Source: Salticus scenicus (taxonomy: Eukaryota; Arthropoda; Arachnida; Araneae; Salticidae). Taken from it: a DNA stretch of 64,000 bases. This document shows, one piece after another, positions 1 through 12,800 of this stretch; position 1 is the stretch's first letter; the number at the start of each line of letters is the position of its first letter. Both the position numbers and the translations under genes were made by a program. Under the pieces are notes generated by a model, which saw nothing but the letters and a program-made list of their open reading frames with translations, searched no databases and was not told where the DNA came from. Location of the stretch: positions 186,001 through 250,000 of the forward strand of contig CAWVNO010001151.1 in the NCBI GenBank assembly GCA_963930645.1, given 5' to 3'.

Positions 1-402
1 GGGGGGCGTTTTTACGCGGACTTTCGGCAGCCGTCCTACGCTCTCAAAATTTTTTTCGCAGTTTCACATGCCCATCTTCAAACGACGATTCCCAAGCAAC
101 TAAAAGAGTCTAACTATCGCAATCACTTTCAGAATCTGCGGAATATATTCTAGTTTCATAAAAAAACCACCGGGAATTTTGCACGGTGAAACTTTAGGCC
201 CGGGGGGCGTTTTTACGCGGACTTTCGGCAGCCGTCCTGCGCTCTCAAAATTTTTTTCGCAGTTTCACATGCCCATCTTCAAACGACGATTCCCAAGCAA
301 CTAAATGAGTCTAACTATCGCAATCACTTTCAGAATCTGCGGAATATATTCTAGTTTCATAATAACATCACCGGGAATTTTGCACGGTGAAACTTTAGGC
401 CC

Positions 403-1809
403 GGGGGGCGTTTTTACGCGGACTTTCGGCAGCCGTCCTACGCTCTCAAAATTTTTTTCGCAGTTTCACATGCCCATCTTCAAACGACGATTCCCAAGCA
501 ACTAAAAGAGTCTAACTATCGCAATCACTTTCAGAATCTGCGGAATATATTCTAGTTTCATAAAAAAACCACCGGGAATTTTGCACGGTGAAACTTTAGG
601 CCCGGGGGGCGTTTTTACGCGGACTTTCGGCAGCCGTCCTGCGCTCTCAAAATTTTTTTCGCAGTTTCACATGCCCATCTTCAAACGACGATTCCCAAGC
701 AACTAAAAGAGTCTAACTATCGCAATAACTTTCAGAATCTGCGGAATATATTCTAGTTTCATAATAACATCACCGGGAATTTTGCACGGTGAAACTTTTG
801 GCCCGGGGGGCGTTTTTACGCGGACTTTCGGCAGCCGTCCTACGCTCTCAAAATTTTTTTCGCAGTTTCACATGCCCATCTTCAAACGACGATTCCCAAG
901 CAACTAAAAGAGTCTAACTATCGCAATAACTTTCAGAATCTGCGGAATATATTCTAGTTTCATAATAACATCACCGGGAATTTTGCACGGTGAAACTTTT
1001 GGCCCGGGGGGCGTTTTTACGCGGACTTTCGGCAGCCGTCCTGCGCTCTCAAAATTTATTTCGCAGTTTCACATGCCCATCTTCAAACGACGATTCCCAA
1101 GCAACTAAAAGAGTCTAACTATCGCAATCACTTTCAGAATCTGCGGAATATATTCTAGTTTCATAATAACATCACCGGGAATTTTGCACGGTGAAACTTT
1201 AGGCCCGGGGGGCGTTTTTACGCGGACTTTCGGCAGCCGTCTTGCGCTCTCAAAATTTTTTTCGCAGTTTCACATGCCCATCTTCAAACGACGATTCCTA
1301 AGCAACTAAAAGAATCTAACTATCGCAATAACTTTCAGAATCTGCGGAATATATTCTAGTTTCATAATAACATCACCGGGAATTTTGCACGGTGAAACTT
1401 TTGGCCCGGGGGGCGTTTTTACGCGGACTTTCGGCAGCCGTCCTGCGCTCTCAAAATTTTTTTCGCAGTTTCACATGCCCATCTTCAAACGACGATTCCC
1501 AAGCAACTAAAAGAGTCTAACTATCGCAATCACTTTCAGAATCTGCGGAATATATTCTAGTTTCATAATAACATCACCGGGAATTTTGCACGGTGAAACT
1601 TTAGGCCCGGGGGGCGTTTATACGCGGACTTTCGGCAGCCGTCCTACGCTCTCAAAATTTTTTTCGCAGTTTCACGTGCCCATCTTCAAACGACGATTCC
1701 CAAGCAACTAAAAGAGTCTAACTATCGCAATAACTTTCAGAATCTGCGGAATATATTCTAGTTTCATAATAACATCACCGGGAATTTTGCACGGTGAAAC
1801 TTTAGGCCC
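403..1809 (+). repeat. 7-unit higher-order repeat P-Q-R-S-U-V-W, first clear copy
   Basis: Seven consecutive units at 403, 604, 805, 1006, 1207, 1408 and 1609 carry the ordered states P, Q, R, S (TTTATTTCG), U (CTTGCG with GAATC), V and W (TTTATACG with CACGTG), giving a 1,407-bp higher-order unit. The unit at 1207 also has a private CCTAAGC change. The same order recurs at 22,307-23,713 and 44,807-46,213. Partial copies lacking W are at 18,692 and 31,753, and a copy breaking after S is at 53,852. Higher-order repeats of this kind arise when a block of diverged monomers is amplified together, as known for human alpha satellite. Here the assignment rests only on the linked variant sites. Confidence 0.85.
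805..1005 (+). repeat. Representative monomer (type R) and its internal structure
   Basis: Chosen as a clean 201-bp unit. It is about 44% GC (88 of 201) with 14 CpG dinucleotides. Visible elements in monomer coordinates are: G6 run at 1-6, forming CCCGGG with the CCC that closes the previous unit; GCGT-TTTT-ACGC short inverted repeat at 6-17; A4T7 tract around 46-56; the perfect 10-bp palindrome GAATATATTC at 141-150; CTAG at 150-153; and TCACCG / CGGTGA inverted repeat (6-bp stem, 11-nt loop) at 167-172 and 184-189. The length equals 67 codons, so a reading frame re-enters itself in the next unit, but each unit carries an in-frame TAA in the ACTAA at about 98-103. I do not recognise this monomer as a named satellite. 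Confidence 0.95.
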
Positions 1810-3015
1810 GGGGGGCGTTTTTACGCGGACTTTCGGCAGCCGTCCTACGCTCTCAAAATTTTTTTCGCAGTTTCACATGCCCATCTTCAAACGACGATTC
1901 CCAAGCAACTAAAAGAGTCTAACTATCGCAATCACTTTCAGAATCTGCGGAATATATTCTAGTTTCATAAAAAAACCACCGGGAATTTTGCACGGTGAAA
2001 CTTTAGGCCCGGGGGGCGTTTTTACGCGGACTTTCGGCAGCCGTCCTGCGCTCTCAAAATTTTTTTCGCAGTTTCACATGCCCATCTTCAAACGACGATT
2101 CCCAAGCAACTAAAAGAGTCTAACTATCGCAATAACTTTCAGAATCTGCGGAATATATTCTAGTTTCATAATAACATCACCGGGAATTTTGCACGGTGAA
2201 ACTTTTGGCCCGGGGGGCGTTTTTACGCGGACTTTCGGCAGCCGTCCTGCGCTCTCAAAATTTTTTTCGCAGTTTCACATGCCCATCTTCAAACGACGAT
2301 TCCCAAGCAACTAAAAGAGTCTAACTATCGCAATCACTTTCAGAATCTGCGGAATATATTCTAGTTTCATAATAACATCACCGGGAATTTTGCACGGTGA
2401 AACTTTAGGCCCGGGGGGCGTTTATACGCGGACTTTCGGCAGCCGTCCTACGCTCTCAAAATTTTTTTCGCAGTTTCACGTGCCCATCTTCAAACGACGA
2501 TTCCCAAGCAACTAAAAGAGTCTAACTATCGCAATAACTTTCAGAATCTGCGGAATATATTCTAGTTTCATAATAACATCACCGGGAATTTTGCACGGTG
2601 AAACTTTAGGCCCGGGGGGCGTTTTTACGCGGACTTTCGGCAGCCGTCCTACGCTCTCAAAATTTTTTTCGCAGTTTCACATGCCCATCTTCAAACGACG
2701 ATTCCCAAGCAACTAAAAGAGTCTAACTATCGCAATCACTTTCAGAATCTGCGGAATATATTCTAGTTTCATAAAAAAACCACCGGGAATTTTGCACGGT
2801 GAAACTTTAGGCCCGGGGGGCGTTTTTACGCGGACTTTCGGCAGCCGTCCTGCGCTCTCAAAATTTTTTTCGCAGTTTCACATGCCCATCTTCAAACGAC
2901 GATTCCCAAGCAACTAAAAGAGTCTAACTATCGCAATAACTTTCAGAATCTGCGGAATATATTCTAGTTTCATAATAACATCACCGGGAATTTTGCACGG
3001 TGAAACTTTTGGCCC
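1408..3015 (+). repeat. Tandem pair of 804-bp V-W-P-Q blocks
   Basis: Units at 1408, 1609, 1810 and 2011 read V-W-P-Q, and units at 2212, 2413, 2614 and 2815 read the same order with the same site states. The two 804-bp blocks are adjacent and I see no difference between them by eye, so this is a recent four-unit duplication. It is followed by an X unit (3016) and then a 200-bp unit (3217) with one T missing from the GCGTTTTTACGC element. Confidence 0.8.
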
Positions 3016-3216
3016 GGGGGGCGTTTTTACGCGGACTTTCGGCAGCCGTCCTGCGCTCTCAAAATTTTTTTCGCAGTTTCACATGCCCATCTTCAAACGA
3101 CGATTCCCAAGCAACTAAAAGAGTCTAACTATCGCAATCACTTTCAGAATCTGCGGAATATATTCTAGTTTCATAATAACATCACCGGGAATTTTGCACG
3201 GTGAAACTTTTGGCCC

Positions 3217-6200
3217 GGGGGGCGTTTTACGCGGACTTTCGGCAGCCGTCTTGCGCTCTCAAAAATTTTTTCGCAGTTTCACATGCCCATCTTCAAACGA
3301 CGATTCCCAAGCAACTAAAAGAGTCTAACTATCGCAATCACTTTCAGAATCTGCGGAATATATTCTAGTTTCATAATAACATCACCGGGAATTTTGCACG
3401 GTGAAACTTTAGGCCCGGGGGGCGTTTTTACGCGGACTTTCGGCAGCCGTCCTACGCTCTCAAAATTTTTTTCGCAGTTTCACATGCCCATCTTAAAACG
3501 ACGATTCCCAAGCAACTAAAAGAGTCTAACTATCGCAATCACTTTCAGAATCTGCGGAATATATTCTAGTTTCATAAAAAAACCACCGGGAATTTTGCAC
3601 GGTGAAACTTTAGGCCCGGGGGGCGTTTTTACGCGGACTTTCGGCAGCCGTCCTGCGCTCTCAAAATTTTTTTCGCAGTTTCACATGCCCATCTTCAAAC
3701 GACGATTCCCAAGCAACTAAATGAGTCTAACTATCGCAATCACTTTCAGAATCTGCGGAATATATTCTAGTTTCATAATAACATCACCGGGAATTTTGCA
3801 CGGTGAAACTTTAGGCCCGGGGGGCGTTTTTACGCGGACTTTCGGCAGCCGTCCTACGCTCTCAAAATTTTTTTCGCAGTTTCACATGCCCATCTTCAAA
3901 CGACGATTCCCAAGCAACTAAAAGAGTCTAACTATCGCAATCACTTTCAGAATCTGCGGAATATATTCTAGTTTCATAAAAAAACCACCGGGAATTTTGC
4001 ACGGTGAAACTTTAGGCCCGGGGGGCGTTTTTACGCGGACTTTCGGCAGCCGTCCTGCGCTCTCAAAATTTTTTTCGCAGTTTCACATGCCCATCTTCAA
4101 ACGACGATTCCCAAGCAACTAAAAGAGTCTAACTATCGCAATAACTTTCAGAATCTGCGGAATATATTCTAGTTTCATAATAACATCACCGGGAATTTTG
4201 CACGGTGAAACTTTTGGCCCGGGGGGCGTTTTTACGCGGACTTTCGGCAGCCGTCCTACGCTCTCAAAATTTTTTTCGCAGTTTCACATGCCCATCTTCA
4301 AACGACGATTCCCAAGCAACTAAAAGAGTCTAACTATCGCAATAACTTTCAGAATCTGCGGAATATATTCTAGTTTCATAATAACATCACCGGGAATTTT
4401 GCACGGTGAAACTTTAGGCCCGGGGGGCGTTTTTACGCGGACTTTCGGCAGCCGTCCTACGCTCTCAAAATTTTTTTCGCAGTTTCACATGCCCATCTTC
4501 AAACGACGATTCCCAAGCAACTAAAAGAGTCTAACTATCGCAATCACTTTCAGAATCTGCGGAATATATTCTAGTTTCATAAAAAAACCACCGGGAATTT
4601 TGCACGGTGAAACTTTAGGCCCGGGGGGCGTTTTTACGCGGACTTTCGGCAGCCGTCCTGCGCTCTCAAAATTTTTTTCGCAGTTTCACATGCCCATCTT
4701 CAAACGACGATTCCCAAGCAACTAAAAGAGTCTAACTATCGCAATAACTTTCAGAATCTGCGGAATATATTCTAGTTTCATAATAACATCACCGGGAATT
4801 TTGCACGGTGAAACTTTTGGCCCGGGGGGCGTTTTTACGCGGACTTTCGGCAGCCGTCCTGCGCTCTCAAAATTTTTTTCGCAGTTTCACATGCCCATCT
4901 TCAAACGACGATTCCCAAGCAACTAAAAGAGTCTAACTATCGCAATCACTTTCAGAATCTGCGGAATATATTCTAGTTTCATAATAACATCACCGGGAAT
5001 TTTGCACGGTGAAACTTTAGGCCCGGGGGGCGTTTATACGCGGACTTTCGGCAGCCGTCCTACGCTCTCAAAATTTTTTTCGCAGTTTCACGTGCCCATC
5101 TTCAAACGACGATTCCCAAGCAACTAAAAGAGTCTAACTATCGCAATAACTTTCAGAATCTGCGGAATATATTCTAGTTTCATAATAACATCACCGGGAA
5201 TTTTGCACGGTGAAACTTTAGGCCCGGGGGGCGTTTTTACGCGGACTTTCGGCAGCCGTCCTACGCTCTCAAAATTTTTTTCGCAGTTTCACATGCCCAT
5301 CTTCAAACGACGATTCCCAAGCAACTAAAAGAGTCTAACTATCGCAATCACTTTCAGAATCTGCGGAATATATTCTAGTTTCATAAAAAAACCACCGGGA
5401 ATTTTGCACGGTGAAACTTTTGGCCCGGGGGGCGTTTTACGCGGACTTTCGGCAGCCGTCCTGCGCTCTCAAAATTTTTTTCGCAGTTTCACATGCCCAT
5501 CTTCAAACGACGATTCCCAAGCAACTAAAAGAGTCTAACTATCGCAATCACTTTCAGAATCTGCGGAATATATTCTAGTTTCATAATAACATCACCGGGA
5601 ATTTTGCACGGTGAAACTTTAGGCCCGGGGGGCGTTTTTACGCGGACTTTCGGCAGCCGTCCTACGCTCTCAAAATTTTTTTCGCAGTTTCACATGCCCA
5701 TCTTCAAACGACGATTCCCAAGCAACTAAAAGAGTCTAACTATCGCAATCACTTTCAGAATCTGCGGAATATATTCTAGTTTCATAAAAAAACCACCGGG
5801 AATTTTGCACGGTGAAACTTTAGGCCCGGGGGGCGTTTTTACGCGGACTTTCGGCAGCCGTCCTGCGCTCTCAAAATTTTTTTCGCAGTTTCACATGCCC
5901 ATCTTCAAACGACGATTCCCAAGCAACTAAATGAGTCTAACTATCGCAATCACTTTCAGAATCTGCGGAATATATTCTAGTTTCATAATAACATCACCGG
6001 GAATTTTGCACGGTGAAACTTTAGGCCCGGGGGGCGTTTTTACGCGGACTTTCGGCAGCCGTCCTACGCTCTCAAAATTTTTTTCGCAGTTTCACATGCC
6101 CATCTTCAAACGACGATTCCCAAGCAACTAAAAGAGTCTAACTATCGCAATCACTTTCAGAATCTGCGGAATATATTCTAGTTTCATAAAAAAACCACCG

Positions 6201-6430
6201 GGAATTTTGCACGGTGAAACTTTAGGCCCGGGGGGCGTTTTTACGCGGACTTTCGGCAGCCGTCCTGCGCTCTCAAAATTTTTTTCGCAGTTTCACATGC
6301 CCATCTTCAAACGACGATTCCCAAGCAACTAAAAGAGTCTAACTATCGCAATAACTTTCAGAATCTGCGGAATATATTCTAGTTTCATAATAACATCACC
6401 GGGAATTTTGCACGGTGAAACTTTTGGCCT
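3217..6430 (+). repeat. Mixed forward units with repeated P-(ATG variant)-P trimer
   Basis: The trimer formed by a P unit, a CCTGCG/CAATCAC unit carrying AAATGAGTC in place of AAAAGAGTC, and a second P unit occurs at 1-603, 3417-4019 and 5627-6229. The spacings of 3,416 and 2,210 bp are 17 and 11 units less one base each, because 200-bp units (3217, 5427) lie between. The shared private AT change shows the three trimers descend from one block. Between them are ordinary units: Q, CCTACG/CAATAAC with TTTAGG, P, Q, V, W and a P-like unit with TTTTGG. The ATG created by the variant is the only reason a 66-codon frame appears here. I see no sign that it is a gene. Confidence 0.8.
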
Positions 6431-6832
6431 GGGGGGCGTTTTTACGCGGACTTTCGGCAGCCGTCCTGCGCTCTCAAAATTTTTTTCGCAGTTTCACATG
6501 CCCATCTTCAAACGACGATTCCCAAGCAACTAAAAGAGTCTAACTATCGCAATCACTTTCAGAATCTGCGGAATATATTCTAGTTTCATAATAACATCAC
6601 CGGGAATTTTGCACGGTGAAACTTTTGGCCCGGGGGGCGTTTTTACGCGGACTTTCGGCAGCCGTCCTGCGCTCTCAAAATTTTTTTCGCAGTTTCACAT
6701 GCCCATCTTCAAACGACGATTCCCAAGCAACTAAAAGAGTCTAACTATCGCAATCACTTTCAGAATCTGCGGAATATATTCTAGTTTCATAATAACATCA
6801 CCGGGAATTTTGCACGGTGAAACTTTTGGCCC

Positions 6833-9800
6833 GGGGGGCGTTTTTACGCGGACTTTCGGCAGCCGTCCTACGCTCTCAAAATTTTTTTCGCAGTTTCACA
6901 TGCCCATCTTCAAACGACGATTCCCAAGCAACTAAAAGAGTCTAACTATCGCAATAACTTTCAGAATCTGCGGAATATATTCTAGTTTCATAATAACATC
7001 ACCGGGAATTTTGCACGGTGAAACTTTTGGCCCGTGGGGCGTTTTTACGCGGACTTTCGGCAGCCGTCCTGCGCTCTCAAAATTTTTTTCGCAGTTTCAC
7101 ATGCCCATCTTCAAACGACGATTCCCAAGCAACTAAAAGAGTCTAACTATCGCAATAACTTTCAGAATCTGCGGAATATATTCTAGTTTCATAATAACAT
7201 CACCGGGAATTTTGCACGGTGAAACTTTTGGCCCGGGGGGCGTTTTTACGCGGACTTTCGGCAGCCGTCCTGCGCTCTCAAAATTTTTTTCGCAGTTTCA
7301 CATGCCCATCTTCAAACGACGATTCCCAAGCAACTAAAAGAGTCTAACTATCGCAATCACTTTCAGAATCTGCGGAATATATTCTAGTTTCATAATAACA
7401 TCACCGGGAATTTTGCACGGTGAAACTTTAGGCCCGGGGGGCGTTTTTACGCGGACTTTCGGCAGCCGTCTTGCGCTCTCAAAATTTTTTTCGCAGTTTC
7501 ACATGCCCATCTTCAAAGGACGATTCCCAAGCAACTAAAAGAATCTAACTATCGCAATAACTTTCAGAATCTGCGGAATATATTCTAGTTTCATAATAAC
7601 ATCACCGGGAATTTTGCACGGTGAAACTTTTGGCCCGGGGGGCGTTTTTACGCGGACTTTCGGCAGCCGTCCTGCGCTCTCAAAATTTTTTTCGCAGTTT
7701 CACATGCCCATCTTCAAACGACGATTCCCAAGCAACTAAAAGAGTCTAACTATCGCAATCACTTTCAGAATCTGCGGAATATATTCTAGTTTCATAATAA
7801 CATCACCGGGAATTTTGCACGGTGAAACTTTAGGCCCGGGGGGCGTTTATACGCGGACTTTCGGCAGCCGTCCTACGCTCTCAAAATTTTTTTCGCAGTT
7901 TCACGTGCCCATCTTCAAACGACGATTCCCAAGCAACTAAAAGAGTCTAACTATCGCAATAACTTTCAGAATCTGCGGAATATATTCTAGTTTCATAATA
8001 ACATCACCGGGAATTTTGCACGGTGAAACTTTAGGCCCGGGGGGCGTTTTTACGCGGACTTTCGGAAGCCGTCCTACGCTCTCAAAATTTTTTTCGCAGT
8101 TTCACATGCCCATCTTCAAACGACGATTCCCAAGCAACTAAAAGAGTCTAACTATCGCAATCACTTTCAGAATCTGCGGAATATATTCTAGTTTCATAAA
8201 AAAACCACCGGGAATTTTGCACGGTGAAACTTTTGGCCCGGGGGGCGTTTTTACGCGGACTTTCGGCAGCCGTCCTGCGCTCTCAAAATTTTTTTCGCAA
8301 TTTCACATGCCCATCTTCAAACGACGATTCCCAAGCAACTAAAAGAGTCTAACTATCGCAATCACTTTCAGAATCTGCGGAATATATTCTAGTTTCATAA
8401 TAACATCACCGGGAATTTTGCACGGTGAAACTTTAGGCCCGGGGGGCGTTTATACGCGGACTTTCGGCAGCCGTCCTACGCTCTCAAAATTTTTTTCGCA
8501 GTTTCACGTGCCCATCTTCAAACGACGATTCCCAAGCAACTAAAAGAGTCTAACTATCGCAATAACTTTCAGAATCTGCGGAATATATTCTAGTTTCATA
8601 ATAACATCACCGGGAATTTTGCACGGTGAAACTTTAGGCCCGGGGGGCGTTTTTACGCGGACTTTCGGCAGCCGTCCTACGCTCTCAAAATTTTTTTCGC
8701 AGTTTCACATGCCCATCTTCAAACGACGATTCCCAAGCAACTAAAAGAGTCTAACTATCGCAATCACTTTCAGAATCTGCGGAATATATTCTAGTTTCAT
8801 AAAAAAACCACCGGGAATTTTGCACGGTGAAACTTTAGGCCCGGGGGGCGTTTTTACGCGGACTTTCGGCAGCCGTCCTGCGCTCTCAAAATTTTTTTCG
8901 CAGTTTCACATGCCCATCTTCAAACGACGATTCCCAAGCAACTAAAAGAGTCTAACTATCGCAATAACTTTCAGAATCTGCGGAATATATTCTAGTTTCA
9001 TAATAACATCACCGGGAATTTTGCACGGTGAAACTTTTGGCCCGGGGGGCGTTTTTACGCGGACTTTCGGCAGCCGTCCTGCGCTCTCAAAATTTTTTTC
9101 GCAGTTTCACATGCCCATCTTCAAACGACGATTCCCAAGCAACTAAAAGAGTCTAACTATCGCAATCACTTTCAGAATCTGCGGAATATATTCTAGTTTC
9201 ATAATAACATCACCGGGAATTTTGCACGGTGAAACTTTTGGCCCGGGGGGTGTTTTTACGCGGACTTTCGGCAGCCGTCCTGCGCTCTCAAAATTTTTTT
9301 CGCAGTTTCACATGCCCATCTTCAAACGACGATTCCCAAGCAACTAAAAGAGTCTAACTATCGCAATCACTTTCAGAATCTGCGGAATATATTCTAGTTT
9401 CATAATAACATCACCGGGAATTTTGCACGGTGAAACTTTTGGCCCGGGGGGTGTTTTTACGCGGACTTTCGGCAGCCGTCCTGCGCTCTCAAAATTTTTT
9501 TCGCAGTTTCACATGCCCATCTTCAAACGACGATTCCCAAGCAACTAAAAGAGTCTAACTATCGCAATCACTTTCAGAATCTGCGGAATATATTCTAGTT
9601 TCATAATAACATCACCGGGAATTTTGCACGGTGAAACTTTTGGCCCGGGGGGCGTTTTTACGCGGACTTTCGGCAGCCGTCCTGCGCTCTTAAAATTTTT
9701 TTCGCAGTTTCACATGCCCATCTTCAAACGACGATTCCCAAGCAACTAAAAGAGTCTAACTATCGCAATCACTTTCAGAATCTGCGGAATATATTCTAGT

Positions 9801-12800
9801 TTCATAATAACATCACCGGGAATTTTGCACGGTGAAACTTTTGGCCCGGGGGGCGTTTTTACGCGGACTTTCGGCAGCCGTCCTACGCTCTCAAAATTTT
9901 TTTCGCAGTTTCACATGCCCATCTTCAAACGACGATTCCCAAGCAACTAAAAGAGTCTAACTATCGCAATAACTTTCAGAATCTGCGGAATATATTCTAG
10001 TTTCATAATAACATCACCGGGAATTTTGCACGGTGAAACTTTTGGCCCGTGGGGCGTTTTTACGCGGACTTTCGGCAGCCGTCCTGCGCTCTCAAAATTT
10101 TTTTCGCAGTTTCACATGCCCATCTTCAAACGACGATTCCCAAGCAACTAAAAGAGTCTAACTATCGCAATAACTTTCAGAATCTGCGGAATATATTCTA
10201 GTTTCATAATAACATCACCGGGAATTTTGCACGGTGAAACTTTTGGCCCGGGGGGCGTTTTTACGCGGACTTTCGGCAGCCGTCCTGCGCTCTCAAAATT
10301 TTTTTCGCAGTTTCACATGCCCATCTTCAAACGACGATTCCCAAGCAACTAAAAGAGTCTAACTATCGCAATCACTTTCAGAATCTGCGGAATATATTCT
10401 AGTTTCATAATAACATCACCGGGAATTTTGCACGGTGAAACTTTAGGCCCGGGGGGCGTTTTTACGCGGACTTTCGGCAGCCGTCTTGCGCTCTCAAAAT
10501 TTTTTTCGCAGTTTCACATGCCCATCTTCAAAGGACGATTCCCAAGCAACTAAAAGAATCTAACTATCGCAATAACTTTCAGAATCTGCGGAATATATTC
10601 TAGTTTCATAATAACATCACCGGGAATTTTGCACGGTGAAACTTTTGGCCCGGGGGGCGTTTTTACGCGGACTTTCGGCAGCCGTCCTGCGCTCTCAAAA
10701 TGTTTTTCGCAGTTTCACATGCCCATCTTCAAACGACGATTCCCAAGCAACTAAAAGAGTCTAACTATCGCAATCACTTTCAGAATCTGCGGAATATATT
10801 CTAGTTTCATAATAACATCACCGGGAATTTTGCACGGTGAAACTTTAGGCCCGGGGGGCGTTTATACGCGGACTTTCGGCAGCCGTCCTACGCTCTCAAA
10901 ATTTTTTTCGCAGTTTCACGTGCCCATCTTCAAACGACGATTCCCAAGCAACTAAAAGAGTCTAACTATCGCAATAACTTTCAGAATCTGCGGAATATAT
11001 TCTAGTTTCATAATAACATCACCGGGAATTTTGCACGGTGAAACTTTAGGCCCGGGGGGCGTTTTTACGCGGACTTTCGGAAGCCGTCCTACGCTCTCAA
11101 AATTTTTTTCGCAGTTTCACATGCCCATCTTCAAACGACGATTCCCAAGCAACTAAAAGAGTCTAACTATCGCAATCACTTTCAGAATCTGCGGAATATA
11201 TTCTAGTTTCATAAAAAAACCACCGGGAATTTTGCACGGTGAAACTTTTGGCCCGGGGGGCGTTTTTACGCGGACTTTCGGCAGCCGTCCTGCGCTCTCA
11301 AAATTTTTTTCGCAATTTCACATGCCCATCTTCAAACGACGATTCCCAAGCAACTAAAAGAGTCTAACTATCGCAATCACTTTCAGAATCTGCGGAATAT
11401 ATTCTAGTTTCATAATAACATCACCGGGAATTTTGCACGGTGAAACTTTAGGCCCGGGGGGCGTTTATACGCGGACTTTCGGCAGCCGTCCTACGCTCTC
11501 AAAATTTTTTTCGCAGTTTCACGTGCCCATCTTCAAACGACGATTCCCAAGCAACTAAAAGAGTCTAACTATCGCAATCACTTTCAGAATCTGCGGAATA
11601 TATTCTAGTTTCATAATAACATCACCGGGAATTTTGCACGGTGAAACTTTTGGCCCGGGGGGTGTTTTTACGCGGACTTTCGGCAGCCGTCCTGCGCTCT
11701 CAAAATTTTTTTCGCAGTTTCACATGCCCATCTTCAAACGACGATTCCCAAGCAACTAAAAGAGTCTAACTATCGCAATCACTTTCAGAATCTGCGGAAT
11801 ATATTCTAGTTTCATAATAACATCACCGGGAATTTTGCACGGTGAAACTTTTGGCCCGGGGGGCGTTTTTACGCGGACTTTCGGCAGCCGTCCTGCGCTC
11901 TCAAAATTTTTTTCGCAGTTTCACATGCCCATCTTCAAACGACGATTCCCAAGCAACTAAAAGAGTCTAACTATCGCAATCACTTTCAGAATCTGCGGAA
12001 TATATTCTAGTTTCATAATAACATCACCGGGAATTTTGCACGGTGAAACTTTAGGCCCGGGGGGCGTTTATACGCGGACTTTCGGCAGCCGTCCTACGCT
12101 CTCAAAATTTTTTTCGCAGTTTCACGTGCCCATCTTCAAACGACGATTCCCAAGCAACTAAAAGAGTCTAACTATCGCAATAACTTTCAGAATCTGCGGA
12201 ATATATTCTAGTTTCATAATAACATCACCGGGAATTTTGCACGGTGAAACTTTAGGCCCGGGGGGCGTTTTTACGCGGACTTTCGGAAGCCGTCCTACGC
12301 TCTCAAAATTTTTTTCGCAGTTTCACATGCCCATCTTCAAACGACGATTCCCAAGCAACTAAAAGAGTCTAACTATCGCAATCACTTTCAGAATCTGCGG
12401 AATATATTCTAGTTTCATAAAAAAACCACCGGGAATTTTGCACGGTGAAACTTTTGGCCCGGGGGGCGTTTTTACGCGGACTTTCGGCAGCCGTCCTGCG
12501 CTCTCAAAATTTTTTTCGCAATTTCACATGCCCATCTTCAAACGACGATTCCCAAGCAACTAAAAGAGTCTAACTATCGCAATCACTTTCAGAATCTGCG
12601 GAATATATTCTAGTTTCATAATAACATCACCGGGAATTTTGCACGGTGAAACTTTAGGCCCGGGGGGCGTTTATACGCGGACTTTCGGCAGCCGTCCTAC
12701 GCTCTCAAAATTTTTTTCGCAGTTTCACGTGCCCATCTTCAAACGACGATTCCCAAGCAACTAAAAGAGTCTAACTATCGCAATAACTTTCAGAATCTGC

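Noticed and set aside
191..201. Telomere-like motif in CTTTAGGCC
   Set aside because: Only a single TTTAGG occurs per unit, with no tandem TTTAGGG or TTAGGG run. It is one allele of a variant site (the other is TTTTGG).
305..505. 66-codon forward open frame, identical again at 3721-3921 and 5931-6131
   Set aside because: It is one satellite unit read in a frame whose stop is the ACTAA present in every unit. The start exists only because AAAAGAGTC became AAATGAGTC in three copies of one amplified trimer. There is no codon bias, ribosome or promoter signal, or separate conservation.
930..965. Heat-shock-element-like arrangement of GAA and TTC triplets in TTTCAGAATC and GAATATATTC
   Set aside because: The spacing is wrong (one or four bases between triplets, where two are needed), so no support for a heat-shock promoter of satellite transcripts.
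805..1005. CENP-B box or a similar centromere-protein site
   Set aside because: I looked for the pattern TTCG-N4-A-N2-CGGG on both strands around TTCGGCAGCCG, TTTTCGCAG and the CGGG motifs. None has the required spacing and core. This does not exclude a centromeric role.
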